Source: Chrysomallon squamiferum
Taxonomy: Eukaryota; Mollusca; Gastropoda; Neomphalida; Peltospiridae
Reading direction: 5' to 3'
Assembly (NCBI GenBank): GCA_012295275.1
Contig: CM022672.1
Span: 31,852,265-31,916,264, forward strand
DNA: 64,000 nucleotides
A program made the position numbers and the translations under genes. The notes beneath the pieces were generated by a model. The model saw nothing but the letters and a program-made list of their open reading frames with translations, did not search any database and was not told the origin of the DNA. The number at the start of each line of letters is the position of its first letter. The first letter of the stretch is position 1. This document shows, piece by piece, positions 38,831 to 61,773 of the stretch.

Positions 38831-41433
38831 AAATTTTTCTCTCACAATTTTTAATAAACTTTTCCATAAGTCCTTTCACTAACCATTAAGTGTGAAATAT
38901 AATTTTAAATGGTCTATTTCAGATGATAGTTATTAATTATTATTTTTGATAATGACAGTGTGAGAGAAAAACACTCTACATTTTCACTGTTAATTAAGAC
39001 AGCTATTTTTATGTTCAGTTTTCAGTGTACATTTTTTAATACATGAGTAACAGACTGCACAAAACAAGTGAGATACTATAATCTGTTACTGCTCATCTCA
39101 GCTGTCTACTATTAAGTCACAAAACAGAACCTATCTAGTCTTCATTTTACACGTCAAATTCTATAATCCACATTCAGAGGCAAATTTTATAATCAGGATA
39201 TATTAATACTGTTTATACAATTCTGAATATTATTTTAGTTTTAATAAAAACATGTTTATTTTTGTTTTAAATATTTCAGGTTTGTTTATACTGAGAAATG
39301 CTAATGATAATCATCTGTTCATTCTAAATGGCTTCTTGAGTTTGCCTCCAAGTTTTTCAAATTTTCTGATCACACTGAACTAAGCAAGCAGAAGAAATAG
39401 CAGAAGATGAAACATCTCAACAAAAAATAAAAAGAAGCTGAATGCCTGGAGAATACTGAGAACTTCTAGAAAAATCCACACCAAACAAAAGTTTAAAAAC
39501 ATCACTTGTGTGAGTCATGGACTACACTTAGTGAATAATTTATAAAACTGTGATTTCAGATTGGAAGTTACCATGTTGTTCATACAAGATATAGTTACAT
39601 ACAGACCAATATACATAATGTTTGGACCAGACACAGCAGCAAGTTCAGTCAGGTCTGTGTAAAAAAATCTTTAATTTTAAAAAATTATTTATTAGAAATC
39701 CTTGATTACTGCTTTGAAAAAAATAAAGTAAACATTTTATATAAAGGTGTTTGGTCCAGGGGAGATAATTTCATTTTTCTGTTTTATTTTTTGTATTTCT
39801 TATTTTATTTTATTTTTTAAATCTACTGAATTATCTATACCAAATATAAAATAACAAAAAACACCAAGACTTCTGGTAAAGATTTAGCCAATAAACTTAT
39901 CCTAATAAAACATAAAATGGAAGTAGATAATTTTATGTGTTTTTGGAAGATAAATCAGAAGTTACAAATTTTCTGAATAAATACTTTTCAGATTACAAGT
40001 TATTTGTTATTTTTTTCTGTAAATAAATATCTTGGTATTTTTTATTTCATTATTTTGAATGTTTTATTATTATACTTTTGTTGGATAGATCAGAAATCTT
40101 GGTATTTTTATATTTTACAACACCCTTGGCTCTGATCTTAAACACCTTATAAAACATTTTAAAACAAATTTAATTTAAAAGTTCAATTATATCATGCTTT
40201 TCTAAATCTGTATTTATAGATTTTTATAACATTTTTCTAAAATTATGTTTTTTTATGTGAAAAACTAGTTTTGATATAACTTGTGTTTTTTTTGTTGAAA
40301 TAAATATTTCAAATTATTTTGTATTCTATTTTTAATTTAATATTTTTAGCTAGCATTATCAAACATCCTAAGGTGAGGAATATTCTTATTTACATAGTTT
40401 TGCTACATTAACCGAAACTTAATAAACATTATAGATTCTTATATATTAGTAGCTGTACAAAATTATTTGAATTTTCTGATTCAGGTTGAGTGCATGAAAT
40501 GTCCGTAACACAGAGAAAACAAATCACAGACTAGTTGAGAAGACAACAACTGTTATAGTCACTGATACTGTTTGGTGCTTGGAACTCATGTGAACTTCTG
40601 CACTGTTAACCTTTTAATATATATATATAAAATAAAGAAAAATTATTGATGCAGCCTCTAATAAAACTATTATTTAATTTACAAATATTGTTTTAATTAA
40701 AAAAATGTCTGTGTGCTTTAGAGTCATCAGACACTGGTCATAGGAGTTTTGTTAATTTATTATCAATGTCACAAAAAGAATAATGTGGAAAGTTTTTTGA
40801 AGGGTTCCAGAATTTTTTATTCTATTTTATTTTAGTATTATTATTTCATTTATTCATTTATTTTTGTCTTTTTCAATGAGTTTCATGGGATTATTTACTT
40901 GGGGGAATATTCAACTAAATCTTTACAAAAATGTTTGGATTCTGGATTTGATTCTGGTTCTGGACTGTAAGATGATGACCAGCACTCAACTCTAACATTT
41001 TCTTATTATATTTATTAAACTTCATATTTATTTAAATTGTTCAAGTATAATGTACACAGGTTTATTATCTCTCTGCATCTCTGTCTTTGAGTCCCTCTGT
41101 CAGTCAGTCTTCTCAGTTGTATCCATGAAGCCTAAATGTATCCATCAAATCCATCCATACACTGATACATCACTACATACATCTGTCTGTTTCATGTATT
41201 TGTTAACCCACACATCCATGATTCAACCTCTCTTTTATCTCTTACCTATCTATATATCTTTCCATCTGACTGGCATTAACTTTGCTTATGTGTATGCATG
41301 CATATATCTTCCTTTGCCTAAGTATCTGTTTATATATTTACATATACACACACCATCTGTGTATCAGTCTACATATTTAGCTGCCTATATGATACCTTCC
41401 TATTTTCAGTATAATTTATCTGTCTACCACATA

Positions 41434-41468
<35 letters not shown>

Positions 41469-42660
41469 CACTAGAAGTAATATTATTATTATTACATCAT
41501 TTAGCCTTTATTTTTATTACTTAATGGCAATTTAGGTCTTCGCCAAGTGAAAGCAGATTTTTAATTTATATTTTTGAAATAATAACTGTTAATAAAAATC
41601 TTTAAATACAACAAAATACTTCACTGAATTTAATGTTATGTTTCAACAGTTATTTTCAAGACATCACAAGTGTACAGTTAAACTTCTATCACTACAAACA
41701 GAATCCTTTTCATTCAGGAGTAATTTCTACTTTTTATGAACATGTTATTGGTAAACTTGTTATACAGATCTTGACTTTATTCAAATAATTCTATTACCAA
41801 TTTCTTGGGTCTGTTTTTTTTTAATGATCAGAAATGAATTCATTATATATTAATTATAATTTAAATTGTTTTTTTATTCAACACTGATCTGAAGTTGATA
41901 CCACTGAATGACAGTGAACTTATTCTCATAAAATGAATGGAAGTTTAACATATACCTCGTTTCTCTCATATATTTCTTATTAACAAACATTACTTTTCTT
42001 TAATACAAAATATTCTTGCTGTTATTATATATGAATATAATTTTATGTCTTGTATAATTATCAGGTACATTTTTTGGCACCTTTAATAATACACCTTTAA
42101 TTCCTGCTGTTAGTATATGTAAATTTAATTTTTGTTCTTGTATAATTATCAGGTATACCTTTTTGCACCTTTAATAATGCAGCGCTGTCTCATTCAAATA
42201 TACAAGATTTTGTGAAGATCACAAACATCACATTTTCTATTTTCATGAGAATGTTTTCCCATTCCAAGTGGAAGTTTTACATTGTGTCAAATGCTAACTT
42301 TTAAATATTTATTATAAATTCATAAATTTAACATTTAGCATTATTACTTCTAAAATTTTGTTCTATTATATAATTATTAATTTTTATTAGTTTTATATCA
42401 GATTGAATTATACTTCTGTGTGTATTTGTGAGTGTGTATGCTATTTTTCCAGAAATATTTATTACACTGATTATTTCTCCCTATTACTTTTTCCCTTAAT
42501 CTTAACAAAATAAAACATTATGAAGAACTGATCCTGTCAGACAGTTTGACTTGATTCAGTGTTCAAACCATCTACTCCCATCTTAGTAACAGCAACCTAA
42601 ATATTTTAAATAAAGTTGGAATGGGATATTGACCAAAGTGAGCACTGAGATGCATTAAAA
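38831..42660. other. AT-rich DNA, no supported gene
   Basis: Long AT-rich stretch with only scattered splice-like signals and T-runs. The 161-codon frame at 41,050-41,535 is biased pyrimidine-rich DNA ending in poly-Y and I and has no domain. Two related 60-bp passages lie near 42,030-42,090 and 42,110-42,180 (CTTGTATAATTATCAGGTA). Confidence 0.45.
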
Positions 42661-42667
42661 TTCACTC

Positions 42668-42783
<116 letters not shown>

Positions 42784-43123
42784 ATCCTGTCAATGATAAC
42801 AACAAGCTGACATTAAACAAATAATAAAAATAAAGTGTTGATTGGGAAATAAACTGAAAAGAGATCTGGGAAGGTTTGATCCCATGATCCATGAAACCTG
42901 AATTCAGAAGTCTGTCCATAGCACTTAACCCTATCTTTAGTATGACCAAGTGAGTAGTGAAAGACATTAGACAAATCCAAGAAGTAAAATCAAACCAAAA
43001 GTAAAGTTTGTTGGGGATATTAGAAGATTTTTGAAATTCACTTCTAAGACACTTGATTTTTAAATCTATGATAGGTAACAGAATTATGTTGACATCAGTT
43101 CTAATACACAGGGAGAGCAGTGT

Positions 43124-43588
43124 GGCTGTGTATATCTCATTTTGATCTGAAAATAGATGTCACATGTACAGAGGTTAACAACAGAGAAAACAGAACTAGG
43201 TGAGAATAAAGAAGTAAGCTGTGTATATCTCATTTTGATCTGAAAATAGATGTCACATGTACAGAGGTTAACAACAACGAGCAAACAGAACTAGGTGAGA
43301 ATAAAGAAGTAAGCTGTGTATATCTCTCAGATCTGAAAATAGATGTCACATGTACAGAGGTTAACAACAGAGCAAACAGAACTAGGTGAGAATAAAGAAG
43401 TAAGCTGTGTATATCTCAGATCTGAAAATAGATGTCACATGTACAGAGGTTAACAACAGAGCAAACAGAACTAGGTGAGAATAAAGAAGTAAGCTGTGTA
43501 TATCTCATTTTGATCTGAAAATAGATGTCACATGTACAGAGGTTAACAACAGAGCAAACAGAACTAGGTGAGAATAAAGAAGTAAGCA
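43124..43588. repeat. 93-bp minisatellite, five copies
   Basis: Units contain GCTGTGTATATCTCATTTTG, ATCTGAAAATAGATGTCACA, TGTACAGAGGTTAACAACAG and CAGAACTAGGTGAGAATAAA. Two of the middle units share the loss of a few bases after TATCTC. Units are otherwise almost identical, pointing to recent amplification. Confidence 0.95.
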
Positions 43589-43856
43589 AAATGAAAAACC
43601 AAGATGTAAAACAACAACAACAACAAAAATCATCTGTTTAGATAACATACAAGAAATTCACATACAAAATATACAAAAAAATAAAAATGCACAATCTAAA
43701 ACCAAAGTGGTAAATATAAAGCAGAATAAAAAAGAACCAAAAAAATAAAAATAAAAAAAACATTTTGAAACTTTTAGCCCATAAACCAAGAAATACACAT
43801 TAAATAATTAAGAAATTATTCAAAACAAATAAAAATACACAGTCAAATCCAAAACA

Positions 43857-43916
<60 letters not shown>

Positions 43917-44103
43917 AATAAATAATAAATAAATAAATAAATAAATAGTTAAATACATAAATTTAGGTCAAAACAAAGAAATAAACATGATGAAAAATCT
44001 ATTCAAGAAACAAGAAACACATACAATGACAGATATGTAAAGATAATAAAAATAAAGAAATCATGATAAATGAAGATATATTCAGAACTAATAAAAATTA
44101 CCA

Positions 44104-44144
<41 letters not shown>

Positions 44145-46242
44145 GATAAAATAAAGATAACTAAATTTTGATATTCACTGTGAATTTTCAAAAATTTAAA
44201 CAGTAGTGCATAGGAGTTTAAATACATACAAAAACATTCACAGAAGTAAATACAAATGAACCTCACAGACTGAGTGAAGAGCCTATACTCTATCCAACCA
44301 GTCTTTTGGGGGATTTTTGTTTTTATTTTATTTCGGGACATTTTAATTATAGTAGATATAAATACAGTTCATACTAATATAGTAAATATTATTTACCTAT
44401 GTATTATTATTTTGTTTTTAATTCCTTTATTAATCTGAATTTTTACTGTTATAAATATCATATTCCATCCTGCTGCTTTCAAACAATGTAAACAATACAA
44501 AACACATTTTAATTTAAGTATACATAATTCTAAATATTTTTCTATAAAGCATGAGACAAAATAGAATGGTTTTTGTTAAAGCTTTGTTAGGAGAGTACTG
44601 TGTTTATGTCTTGTGTAACTTTAACATACATTTTATTTGTAAACACTGCATCAAACTGATCTTCCTTTTGTGGCATTAAATTAATAATAATAATTTATGT
44701 TAATATTACAAAGCCACATTTACTTATAAACTTTGTCATTCTTGTTTCTAGAAAATTCAGTGAATACACTTTAACTGATTTTAAAATCCTGGTATTATAT
44801 ATTCAGACTAGTAACACAAAATTACTGATAACACTGCTTACATTTACTCTTTTCTAAATAAACAAATCTAAAGCAAGACTTTAGCATTCAAGAACTGTTA
44901 ATAAAAACTTTAAATGAAAATATTTTTTAAAAATGACCTCTCATCATTAAATCAAATGAGAAACACAAAGTTTAATAATTTTAACATCTGTGATTAGTGA
45001 TTACTATTCATTTTTATTTCAAATCTCTTTTCTTTTAGCTCAAGAATAAAACTTTAAAAATAAATTTAAGTCAATATTAAGTTTTAAACAAATTTTCTTA
45101 ATGAAAAGCAATAGTTATCTGCAGTTCAGAACATGAACAGAATAATGAATATTTTAACTATTCTTTTAAGTCTTTCTTTACTGATCTCCTCAAAGTGTTC
45201 AAACAAATAATAATAATACTGTATTGTTGCTATTACTACTACTACAACAACAACAACTACTACTACTACTAATAATAATAATAATAACAATAGGCATATG
45301 CATAACTCTAATATTAATCATAATTTAATAGTAGTAATTTTTATTGACTGTATAGAATAAAATAATAAAAAGAAAGTGTAATTTTAAACTTTTAAAAATT
45401 TATTATAAAATAATAAGAAGAAAAACAACTACAAGAAGAAAGAATAAATAACAAATGAAACCATTTTTGAAAAATAATTAAAATATATAAAAAAAAGGTT
45501 TGTTTAAAATTTCAAATTATCTTAATTATTTTTAAATATTTAAAAAAATATTGAAAGAATGAAACAATAAAAAGCCAATATCGACCTGTTGTTTCACACA
45601 AAAATATAAATAATACTTCAGTGAGAGATACATTCCTGTACACACATCACATTGCAGTCTTTAACAGAATGATCTGAACATCAAAGAAACACTGATCTGT
45701 CTTTAAAAGACTGAGTCCACAACAGAAATTCATATCTTAATAAGACTGAGTACAACAGAAATTCATATCTTAATAAGACTGAGACAGTACAGAACTAAAT
45801 CTACTGTAATATATCTGTTATAAATAACTAAAATACAGTGTTTACTGATTATGGTGAGCACAGCTTGACTCTGTTTTTATTTTGATAATATATTTTGTAA
45901 TTAATGTAAAAATATTTCTAAAATAAAAACAAAACTTAAGAGATCAGATGAAGAAAAGGCTCTAATTAAATCATTCATCTCAAGCTTTCCAACTGAACAA
46001 TAAAACAAACAAAACAACAACAAAGAGGTAGACTTATAAGAGTTGTTATTCTTCTTATTATAGCTATTGTTATTGTTTTACTGAATACACATAATTAAAT
46101 TCGGTGGAATGACTCATGTATGTTTGTTCAAAACTGAGCAGGATTAAATACGGCTGTTGGTACTGTCCAGACACCAGACATGTCAAAACGTAATCCTCGA
46201 CACACCCCTTACTTTTATTATAAAGAAAACACGTAGATCTAC
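43589..46242. other. AT-rich DNA, no gene seen
   Basis: A-rich DNA with (AAT)n/(AAAT)n at 43,858-43,946 and 44,106-44,150, and (ACT)(AAT) at 45,233-45,290. A 33-bp tandem duplication (AACAGAAATTCATATCTTAA) lies at about 45,710-45,780. The 112-codon minus frame at 44,003-44,341 is low complexity. Confidence 0.45.
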
Positions 46243-46354
46243 CTGAGCTCCACACTTGATGTGATATAAACATTCTTCGTACCATTGTCAGTACTGAAAT
46301 ATTTACAACCACAGTTCTGTTCTCAGCGCTGACATTTTTCTCCATCTTGTGCAT
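46243..46354 (-). other. Possible first coding exon, minus strand
   Basis: ATG at 46,354 opens 37 codons plus one base (MHKMEKNVSAENRTVVVN at the start) to a donor-like GAGCTCAG|GTAGAT. Unspliced, the frame runs on to 94 codons. No downstream exon was identified and the family is unknown. Confidence 0.22.
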
Positions 46355-46624
46355 GTTTGGGAAATTCTTTACCGAAACCGATAAAACATATCGGTGTTTT
46401 CTCGGGTTTTAGTAGGCGTTAATCACTTGTGCATTTACTGTAACAACAATGTTTTGTTACTAATTATTCTGTTATGAAACTTCAATGACTAACATTTAAA
46501 CTTGAGCTGTTTATCTATCAGATGTTATCTACAAGTGGCGAGTTGTTATAAGAATTCAGCTAAGTGGGCGGAGCTACTGATGGCAGCGTCATCTAAAAAT
46601 AGACGCAGGCTGGAATTTATACAG
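46355..46624 (+). promoter_or_regulatory. Possible divergent promoter with a plus-strand first exon
   Basis: A small GC- and CpG-richer island in AT-rich DNA, with a GC box-like GTGGGCGGAGC at 46,564-46,574. To its right ATG at 46,580 opens 15 codons (MAASSKNRRRLEFIQ) ending exactly at CAG|GTGGTA (46,624). To its left the minus-strand ATG lies at 46,354. The arrangement suggests a bidirectional promoter; the downstream exons were not found. Confidence 0.25.
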
Positions 46625-47036
46625 GTGGTATTTGATTTAGTATTATTAGTTGTGGGATTGCTAACAAAGGAACGTATTGAATTAATACGCTTCAGTATTA
46701 GTGGTTTAGTAAATAATTGATGGTTAGTAGAACAACATATTATTATATTAATGTTATTTGTAGATATTTGAAAAGTGCGAATGTCACGAATCAAATCAAA
46801 TATTTTGATTGGACAGTTATTTTTGTACAGGGTTTTCCCCATTTCCACTGCAAATGATGTAATTTAAATGAGCTGTCGATCCATGTATCCAGCGATGAAT
46901 TACTCTGTTTAAAAATTAAAACGTATTTCCTAAGTGAACAATAAAATAAAATAATTATAACATACTTTAAAGCAAAATTTTAATAATTGGCCTTAATATT
47001 TAAACAATAAAATGAACATTATAAAGAAAACCATAA

Positions 47037-47064
47037 GTACTACTACTACTACTACTACTACTAC

Positions 47065-47107
<43 letters not shown>

Positions 47108-47183
47108 CAATAATAAATAAATAAATAAAATTAGGGTGTTAGCAACCTTTGTTTAATATCCGCCATTATAATTATATGTAAAT

Positions 47184-47246
<63 letters not shown>
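47037..47246. repeat. (ACT)n/(AAT)n and (CA)n microsatellites
   Basis: (ACT)n then (AAT)n at 47,037-47,105, and (CA)n at 47,187-47,246. Confidence 0.95.
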
Positions 47247-47247
<1 letters not shown>

Positions 47248-47394
47248 CAATAAAAAACCACACCGAAAACTTACGCTGCATTTCAATAACCATTTTAACA
47301 TAGTTAAAACAAAGTTTTATATATTTTTAAGATCTCAACAAACCAACAAACAGTCATGTCAAGTAAATTTCTAACAGAATCTCAGAGTTATCTT

Positions 47395-47712
47395 TGTACA
47401 CAATCTTCTTAATTTTTACATAAATACTAGATTTAGCTGACAGTTTATGTTTGTACACAGTCTACTTAATTTTTACACTAGATTTCTTCAGTTTATCTTT
47501 GTACACAATCTTCTTAGTTTTTACATAAATACTAGATTTAGCTGACAGTTTATCTTTGTACACAGTCTTCTTAGTTTTTACATAAATACTAGATTTAGCT
47601 GACAGTTTATCTTTGTACAGAGTCCTTTTAGTTTTTACATAACTACTAGATTTAGCTGAGAGTTTATCTTTGTACACTTTCTACTTAATTCTAGATTTAG
47701 CTGACAGTCCAT
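47395..47712. repeat. 57-bp minisatellite
   Basis: About five and a half units, some shortened, with TAGATTTAGCTGACAG and TTTATCTTTGTACACAGTCT. As 57 is 19 codons, the minus strand reads a 19-residue basic repeat (YKDKLSAKSSIYVKTKKTV) for 71 codons. The first and last units are degenerate and there is no surrounding gene, so it is kept as a repeat. Confidence 0.9.
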
Positions 47713-48129
47713 GTTTATTTATAAAATTGTTTGTTTTAATTTAATTTAATTTAATTTAATTTTTTGTGTTTGTTTTCAAAGAAACAATATTTTTCTCAAA
47801 TGTTTTAATTATTTTTGTCACATAAAGACAATATTAGAAGAAATAATTGTTTTCGCCTGCAACTTAACTTGAACCAATATAAACATTTTGCTTCACGGGC
47901 TACTCTTTCCAGTTAGCAGCAAAGGATCATTAATATGAACCATCCCACAGACAGGAGAGTACATAACATGGTCATTATTATACCAGCTTTGAAAACTACC
48001 AAGTCCAGTTTTCTTGTAAATAGAAAACTAATTCATTAAATATATATGTCCACAACAGCTAACTCTTGTGCACTTCATAATAAGCTGTACAGGAGTTATC
48101 TCCCTTAAATTAACTCATTCATAGATTCC

Positions 48130-48242
48130 ATTGCTATTAACTGATGGAAACTTCATATTTTCGATACTATCCTCTGAACTAATCCTTTCATTCTTACTTT
48201 TAGTGCTTTTATTTAAAATAAAACAATTCCTTCATTTTAATG

Positions 48243-48339
<97 letters not shown>

Positions 48340-48778
48340 ATGAATGACTGACTGACATCACTTGTTTTGTTTTATACGAGACAAATATTCTGTAATGATT
48401 AGAATGTAGTTTTCAGGCGCCCTACACGTAACCCACATATCAGCAGCAAAAAAACTATATTTATATTTTACACTGTGTGAATAAAAAGAAACACAATAAT
48501 AATTATTTGATCTACATATCGTGAGACAGTGGTTAGAACGGACTGCATTCAGGTTAAATAAGAGGATTTTTTTCTGTACTTACATATTATGTCTCTATGG
48601 TGCCAGAAGCCTTTATTTTTATAAACATTATTCCTGCTATGGATATACATGTAACGTGAGGCTTTTTAAAGATGAAAAAATATGTGCTAGACCCGAATAT
48701 AAAATGTTTCTTACCATCTGGTGTATGGAAGGTGCCACTAGAGGATGTGATAATATTATCTCATATAATTTTTATTAC

Positions 48779-48855
<77 letters not shown>

Positions 48856-49321
48856 TACGAGTTTGTTTGTAGATGTCTTTCTCGTCTTTATTGAAATTAT
48901 TTATCTTCTCACAATGCTGACAAATGTAAATAATTTCTTATTTTCACGGGTTATTTCTACACTTATGGGCAGATAGTATATTAACAATGAATTTGATAGA
49001 TCTCTGTAAATAACACCCGAGTATACCTTTGTGTGTCTCGTGTAGCAGTAACACGATATTTTATATGACATACATAACAAGAAAACAGTCAGTGTTAGAT
49101 TATATTGATATACTGGTCATGCAAGCCTCGTCAGAGAAATAAGAATCTACACTTATATTTAGTATAATGTAAACAATATTTCTTATTATTATTAAAGTTT
49201 TTTTTTTTTTTTTTTTTTTTTTTGTTATTGTTGTTATTATTATTATTATTGTTATTATTTCTTTCTTGTTGCTGTTATTATTATTATAACTGTGTGATGC
49301 ATTGCATAACATTTTCTGTTC
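48130..49321. repeat. Rearranged repeat cluster before the third foldback copy
   Basis: (GA)n at 48,244-48,336 is followed by about 75 bp that is the reverse complement of 19,980-20,060 (GAATGACTGACTGACAYCAC, TTTATACGAGACAAA). Then 48,600-49,140 repeats 25,340-25,790, with (TTA)n at 48,779-48,854. A poly-T tract lies at 49,199-49,223. Pieces seen elsewhere in order are here shuffled and partly inverted. Confidence 0.75.
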
Positions 49322-49636
49322 ACAGATATGAAGAATGTTCTTTGACCCCCTCTCTCATTAATTCATACAAAAATCAAAACATAATAACTGATATCTCAAA
49401 AACTTGACTAGATACGAAACTGGATACCTCGCCTGAGGTCTGTGGGCTGTATTGTAAACCCCGGTGGTAAAATCATATTTGGCCTTTTCTTTTCTGTGCA
49501 CGCTCGAGTTAGTTTGAGCAAGGGACTGATTCACTATAATCACAGAGGAGGAGAACAGGGCCGGTACTGAGTCTTCAGTGTTTTCAGGATGATGAATAAA
49601 ACGATATATTTTTTGTTTCATTTTCTTTTATTTTTC

Positions 49637-49679
<43 letters not shown>

Positions 49680-49894
49680 TATGATCGATTTGGTTTCCGT
49701 TCTCTAACACTTCGTTACCTATATGCAGAGAGATATGATGTTTGCTAAAAATATTTATTGTGACGTCATCTTTCTAAAATAGCTTAGAAATCACTTTCAC
49801 ACATATACACATGAGTTTAAACGTGGGTGTATATGTCTGTTTAATACAATAAATAAATACAATAAATAAATAAAAATATATATATATATAATAT

Positions 49895-49933
<39 letters not shown>

Positions 49934-50522
49934 AATCGTTTTCACTGATACGAGCAAAGAAGACAAAGAAATGTTACACATCACTGCACAAATCAAGTAT
50001 ATACTTATTATACTCTTGATTTGATGTTGATAATAAGTAAGGTAAAACATAGAAATAAATAAATAAATAAATAATATAGAAGTAAGATCAAGGGAACTGG
50101 TATGTTAAATTAAAAAAAAAAACACAAAAGAAATACCCGAGATATTAAAAACGTGACTACAGATTAAATTTCATACCTCACTGCAGATCTTAGACATGTG
50201 TTTTAGAGATGGCGTTAGAGATTATTATTTGTCTTTTGTTTCCTGTGCACGTTCAAGTTAGTTTGAACAAGGGAGTGATTCAGAATAATATAACAGGAGG
50301 GTGATAGGGCCAGTACTGAGATTTGTAGAAATTAATTGTGAGAAATAAAATTCAGAAAGGTAGCTGGCAAATAGACAGAGATCCAACAGCAACGCTGAAA
50401 ACATTATAATGTTAAATGTCTCGACAGTTTCTTAGATCGAGATATAATGTTAATGAAATAGTTATTAAAATAACTTTACAAAATTTTTCTACTGCTATAA
50501 TCCCACTGAATGACGTCACATA
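49322..50522. mobile_element. Foldback-like element, copy C (left arm missing)
   Basis: It starts at the loop (TTCTTTGACCCCCTCTCTCA) and runs through CTCGCCTGAGGTCTGTGG, both direct GTGCACG blocks (about 49,496 and 50,247) and the right arm to GAATGACGTCACATACTGTT, where homology to copies A and B stops. There is no left arm. A (TA)n at 49,878-49,935 sits in the loop. Confidence 0.72.
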
Positions 50523-50657
50523 CTGTTAACGTTTGTATGTACATATATGTATATGTATGTGTGTAAGTATGTATGTATTTGTGTGTGTATATATGTAAGT
50601 ATGTATGTTTGAATCAGTGCATATTTATTCGTAGGAAGTATTTCTAGTGTAGTACGA
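50523..50657. repeat. TATG/TGTA-rich DNA
   Basis: Loose (TATGTA)n low-complexity DNA at the junction between foldback copy C and the triplicated first-exon module. Confidence 0.7.
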
Positions 50658-50960
50658 CCTCTGTTATAAATATACACATGCGTCAACTGCAAAACAACAG
50701 TTATTTTTAAATATGGTCTGTCCCGTGAACTACAAGGAAACCGAAACCGAGAAGCAATCATAAACGACAGGACATTCTAGAATTTTATTAAAAGTTTAAG
50801 TATTTTTTGTTTCTTTCTTTTTCGTCTAAAGTTTTTAACATGCTAAGATAATGTGTTACATATAGAAGAACAGATACTGGAAACTGGGATAACTTTCTCG
50901 CTCACGAATTTACAAGAACATTGAGATACACGACTGACGCTGACGGGAGCGAAAATAAAA

Positions 50961-60630
<9,670 letters not shown>

Positions 60631-60635
60631 AAATG

Positions 60636-60641
60636 AATAAA
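60636..60641 (+). terminator. Candidate poly(A) signal of the receptor phosphatase
   Basis: AATAAA six bases after the stop codon, with another near 60,791. The second would leave a more usual 3' UTR. Confidence 0.35.
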
Positions 60642-61089
60642 CGAAAAATGAATTTGCAGTCTCAATTTCTGTTATTTTTAAGAAGCTGAATATTTCCGTA
60701 ATTCTGATGGCGGGAACTATAAAGAAGAAATTATTTTTATTGGAAAGAAACAGAAAGTAATAGAAGTTCATTACTTGTATTGGAATACAGAATAAAAGGA
60801 AATAATTTGTTGCTGAATTTCTGAATTTAGTGATATTTTAAAATTTTGTGATGAGACAGAAAAAAGGAAAGCCATTATTTACTGAGAGAAGTTTTAAATC
60901 ATTTTACTGACATATTTTTAACTTATCAGTTTTGATAATCAAGTGAAATGTTCAAAATATACTTAGAAGTGTTGTTTTTCTAGACAGGAATAAAAAAAAA
61001 GACACATTATTGTCCTGCTTGATGTAATGCAAAACGGAGGAGAGACCTTAAAAAGCTGAATATCTGGCGTGTCTAATAATGTATAGGAC
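60642..61089. other. 3' UTR and flank of the receptor phosphatase
   Basis: A-rich DNA with no further reading frame. It includes the second AATAAA near 60,791. Confidence 0.4.
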
Positions 61090-61573
61090 AAGCCTAGTTT
61101 CATCACAATGTAGAATTGTTTTAGTATTGATTTTAGTTACATCGCAATGTAGATTTGTTTCATTATTGTTGTTATTTTCATCCAAATGTAGAATTGTTTC
61201 ATTATTGATTTTAGTAACATCACAATGTAGAATTATGTCATTATTTTTTTAGCTTCAACACAATGTAGAATTGTGTCATTATTTCTGTCAGTTTCACCAC
61301 AAAGTAGAATTGTGTCATTATTTCTGTCAGCTTCACCATAATGTAAAATTGTGTCATTATTTTTGTTCGTTTCATCACAATGTAGAACTGTGTCATTATT
61401 TTTGTTCGTTTCATCACAATGTAGAACTGTGTTATTATTTTTGTTAGTTTCACCACAATGTAAAATTGTGTTATTATTTTTGTTAGTTTCATCACAATGT
61501 AGAATTGTGTTATTATTTTTGTTAGTTTCATCACAATGTAGAATTGTGTTATTATTTTTGTTATTTTTGTTTT
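61090..61573. repeat. 39-bp minisatellite running into the gap
   Basis: About twelve units of roughly 39 bp built on TTTCATCACAATGTAGAATT and GTGTTATTATTTTTGTTAG. The last units are the most alike and the array stops only at the N run, so its true length is unknown. Unit sequence is unrelated to the other 39-bp array. Confidence 0.93.
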
Positions 61574-61773
61574 NNNNNNNNNNNNNNNNNNNNNNNNNNN
61601 NNNNNNNNNNNNNNNNNNNNNNNNNNNNNNNNNNNNNNNNNNNNNNNNNNNNNNNNNNNNNNNNNNNNNNNNNNNNNNNNNNNNNNNNNNNNNNNNNNNN
61701 NNNNNNNNNNNNNNNNNNNNNNNNNNNNNNNNNNNNNNNNNNNNNNNNNNNNNNNNNNNNNNNNNNNNNNNNN
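61574..61773. other. Assembly gap (200 N)
   Basis: Exactly 200 N, a round number typical of a scaffold join of arbitrary size. Confidence 0.99.

Noticed and set aside
41050-41535. 161-codon plus-strand frame
   Set aside because: Pyrimidine-rich biased DNA (Y, I, H and S runs) ending in a trinucleotide tract. No domain, signal or splice context was found.
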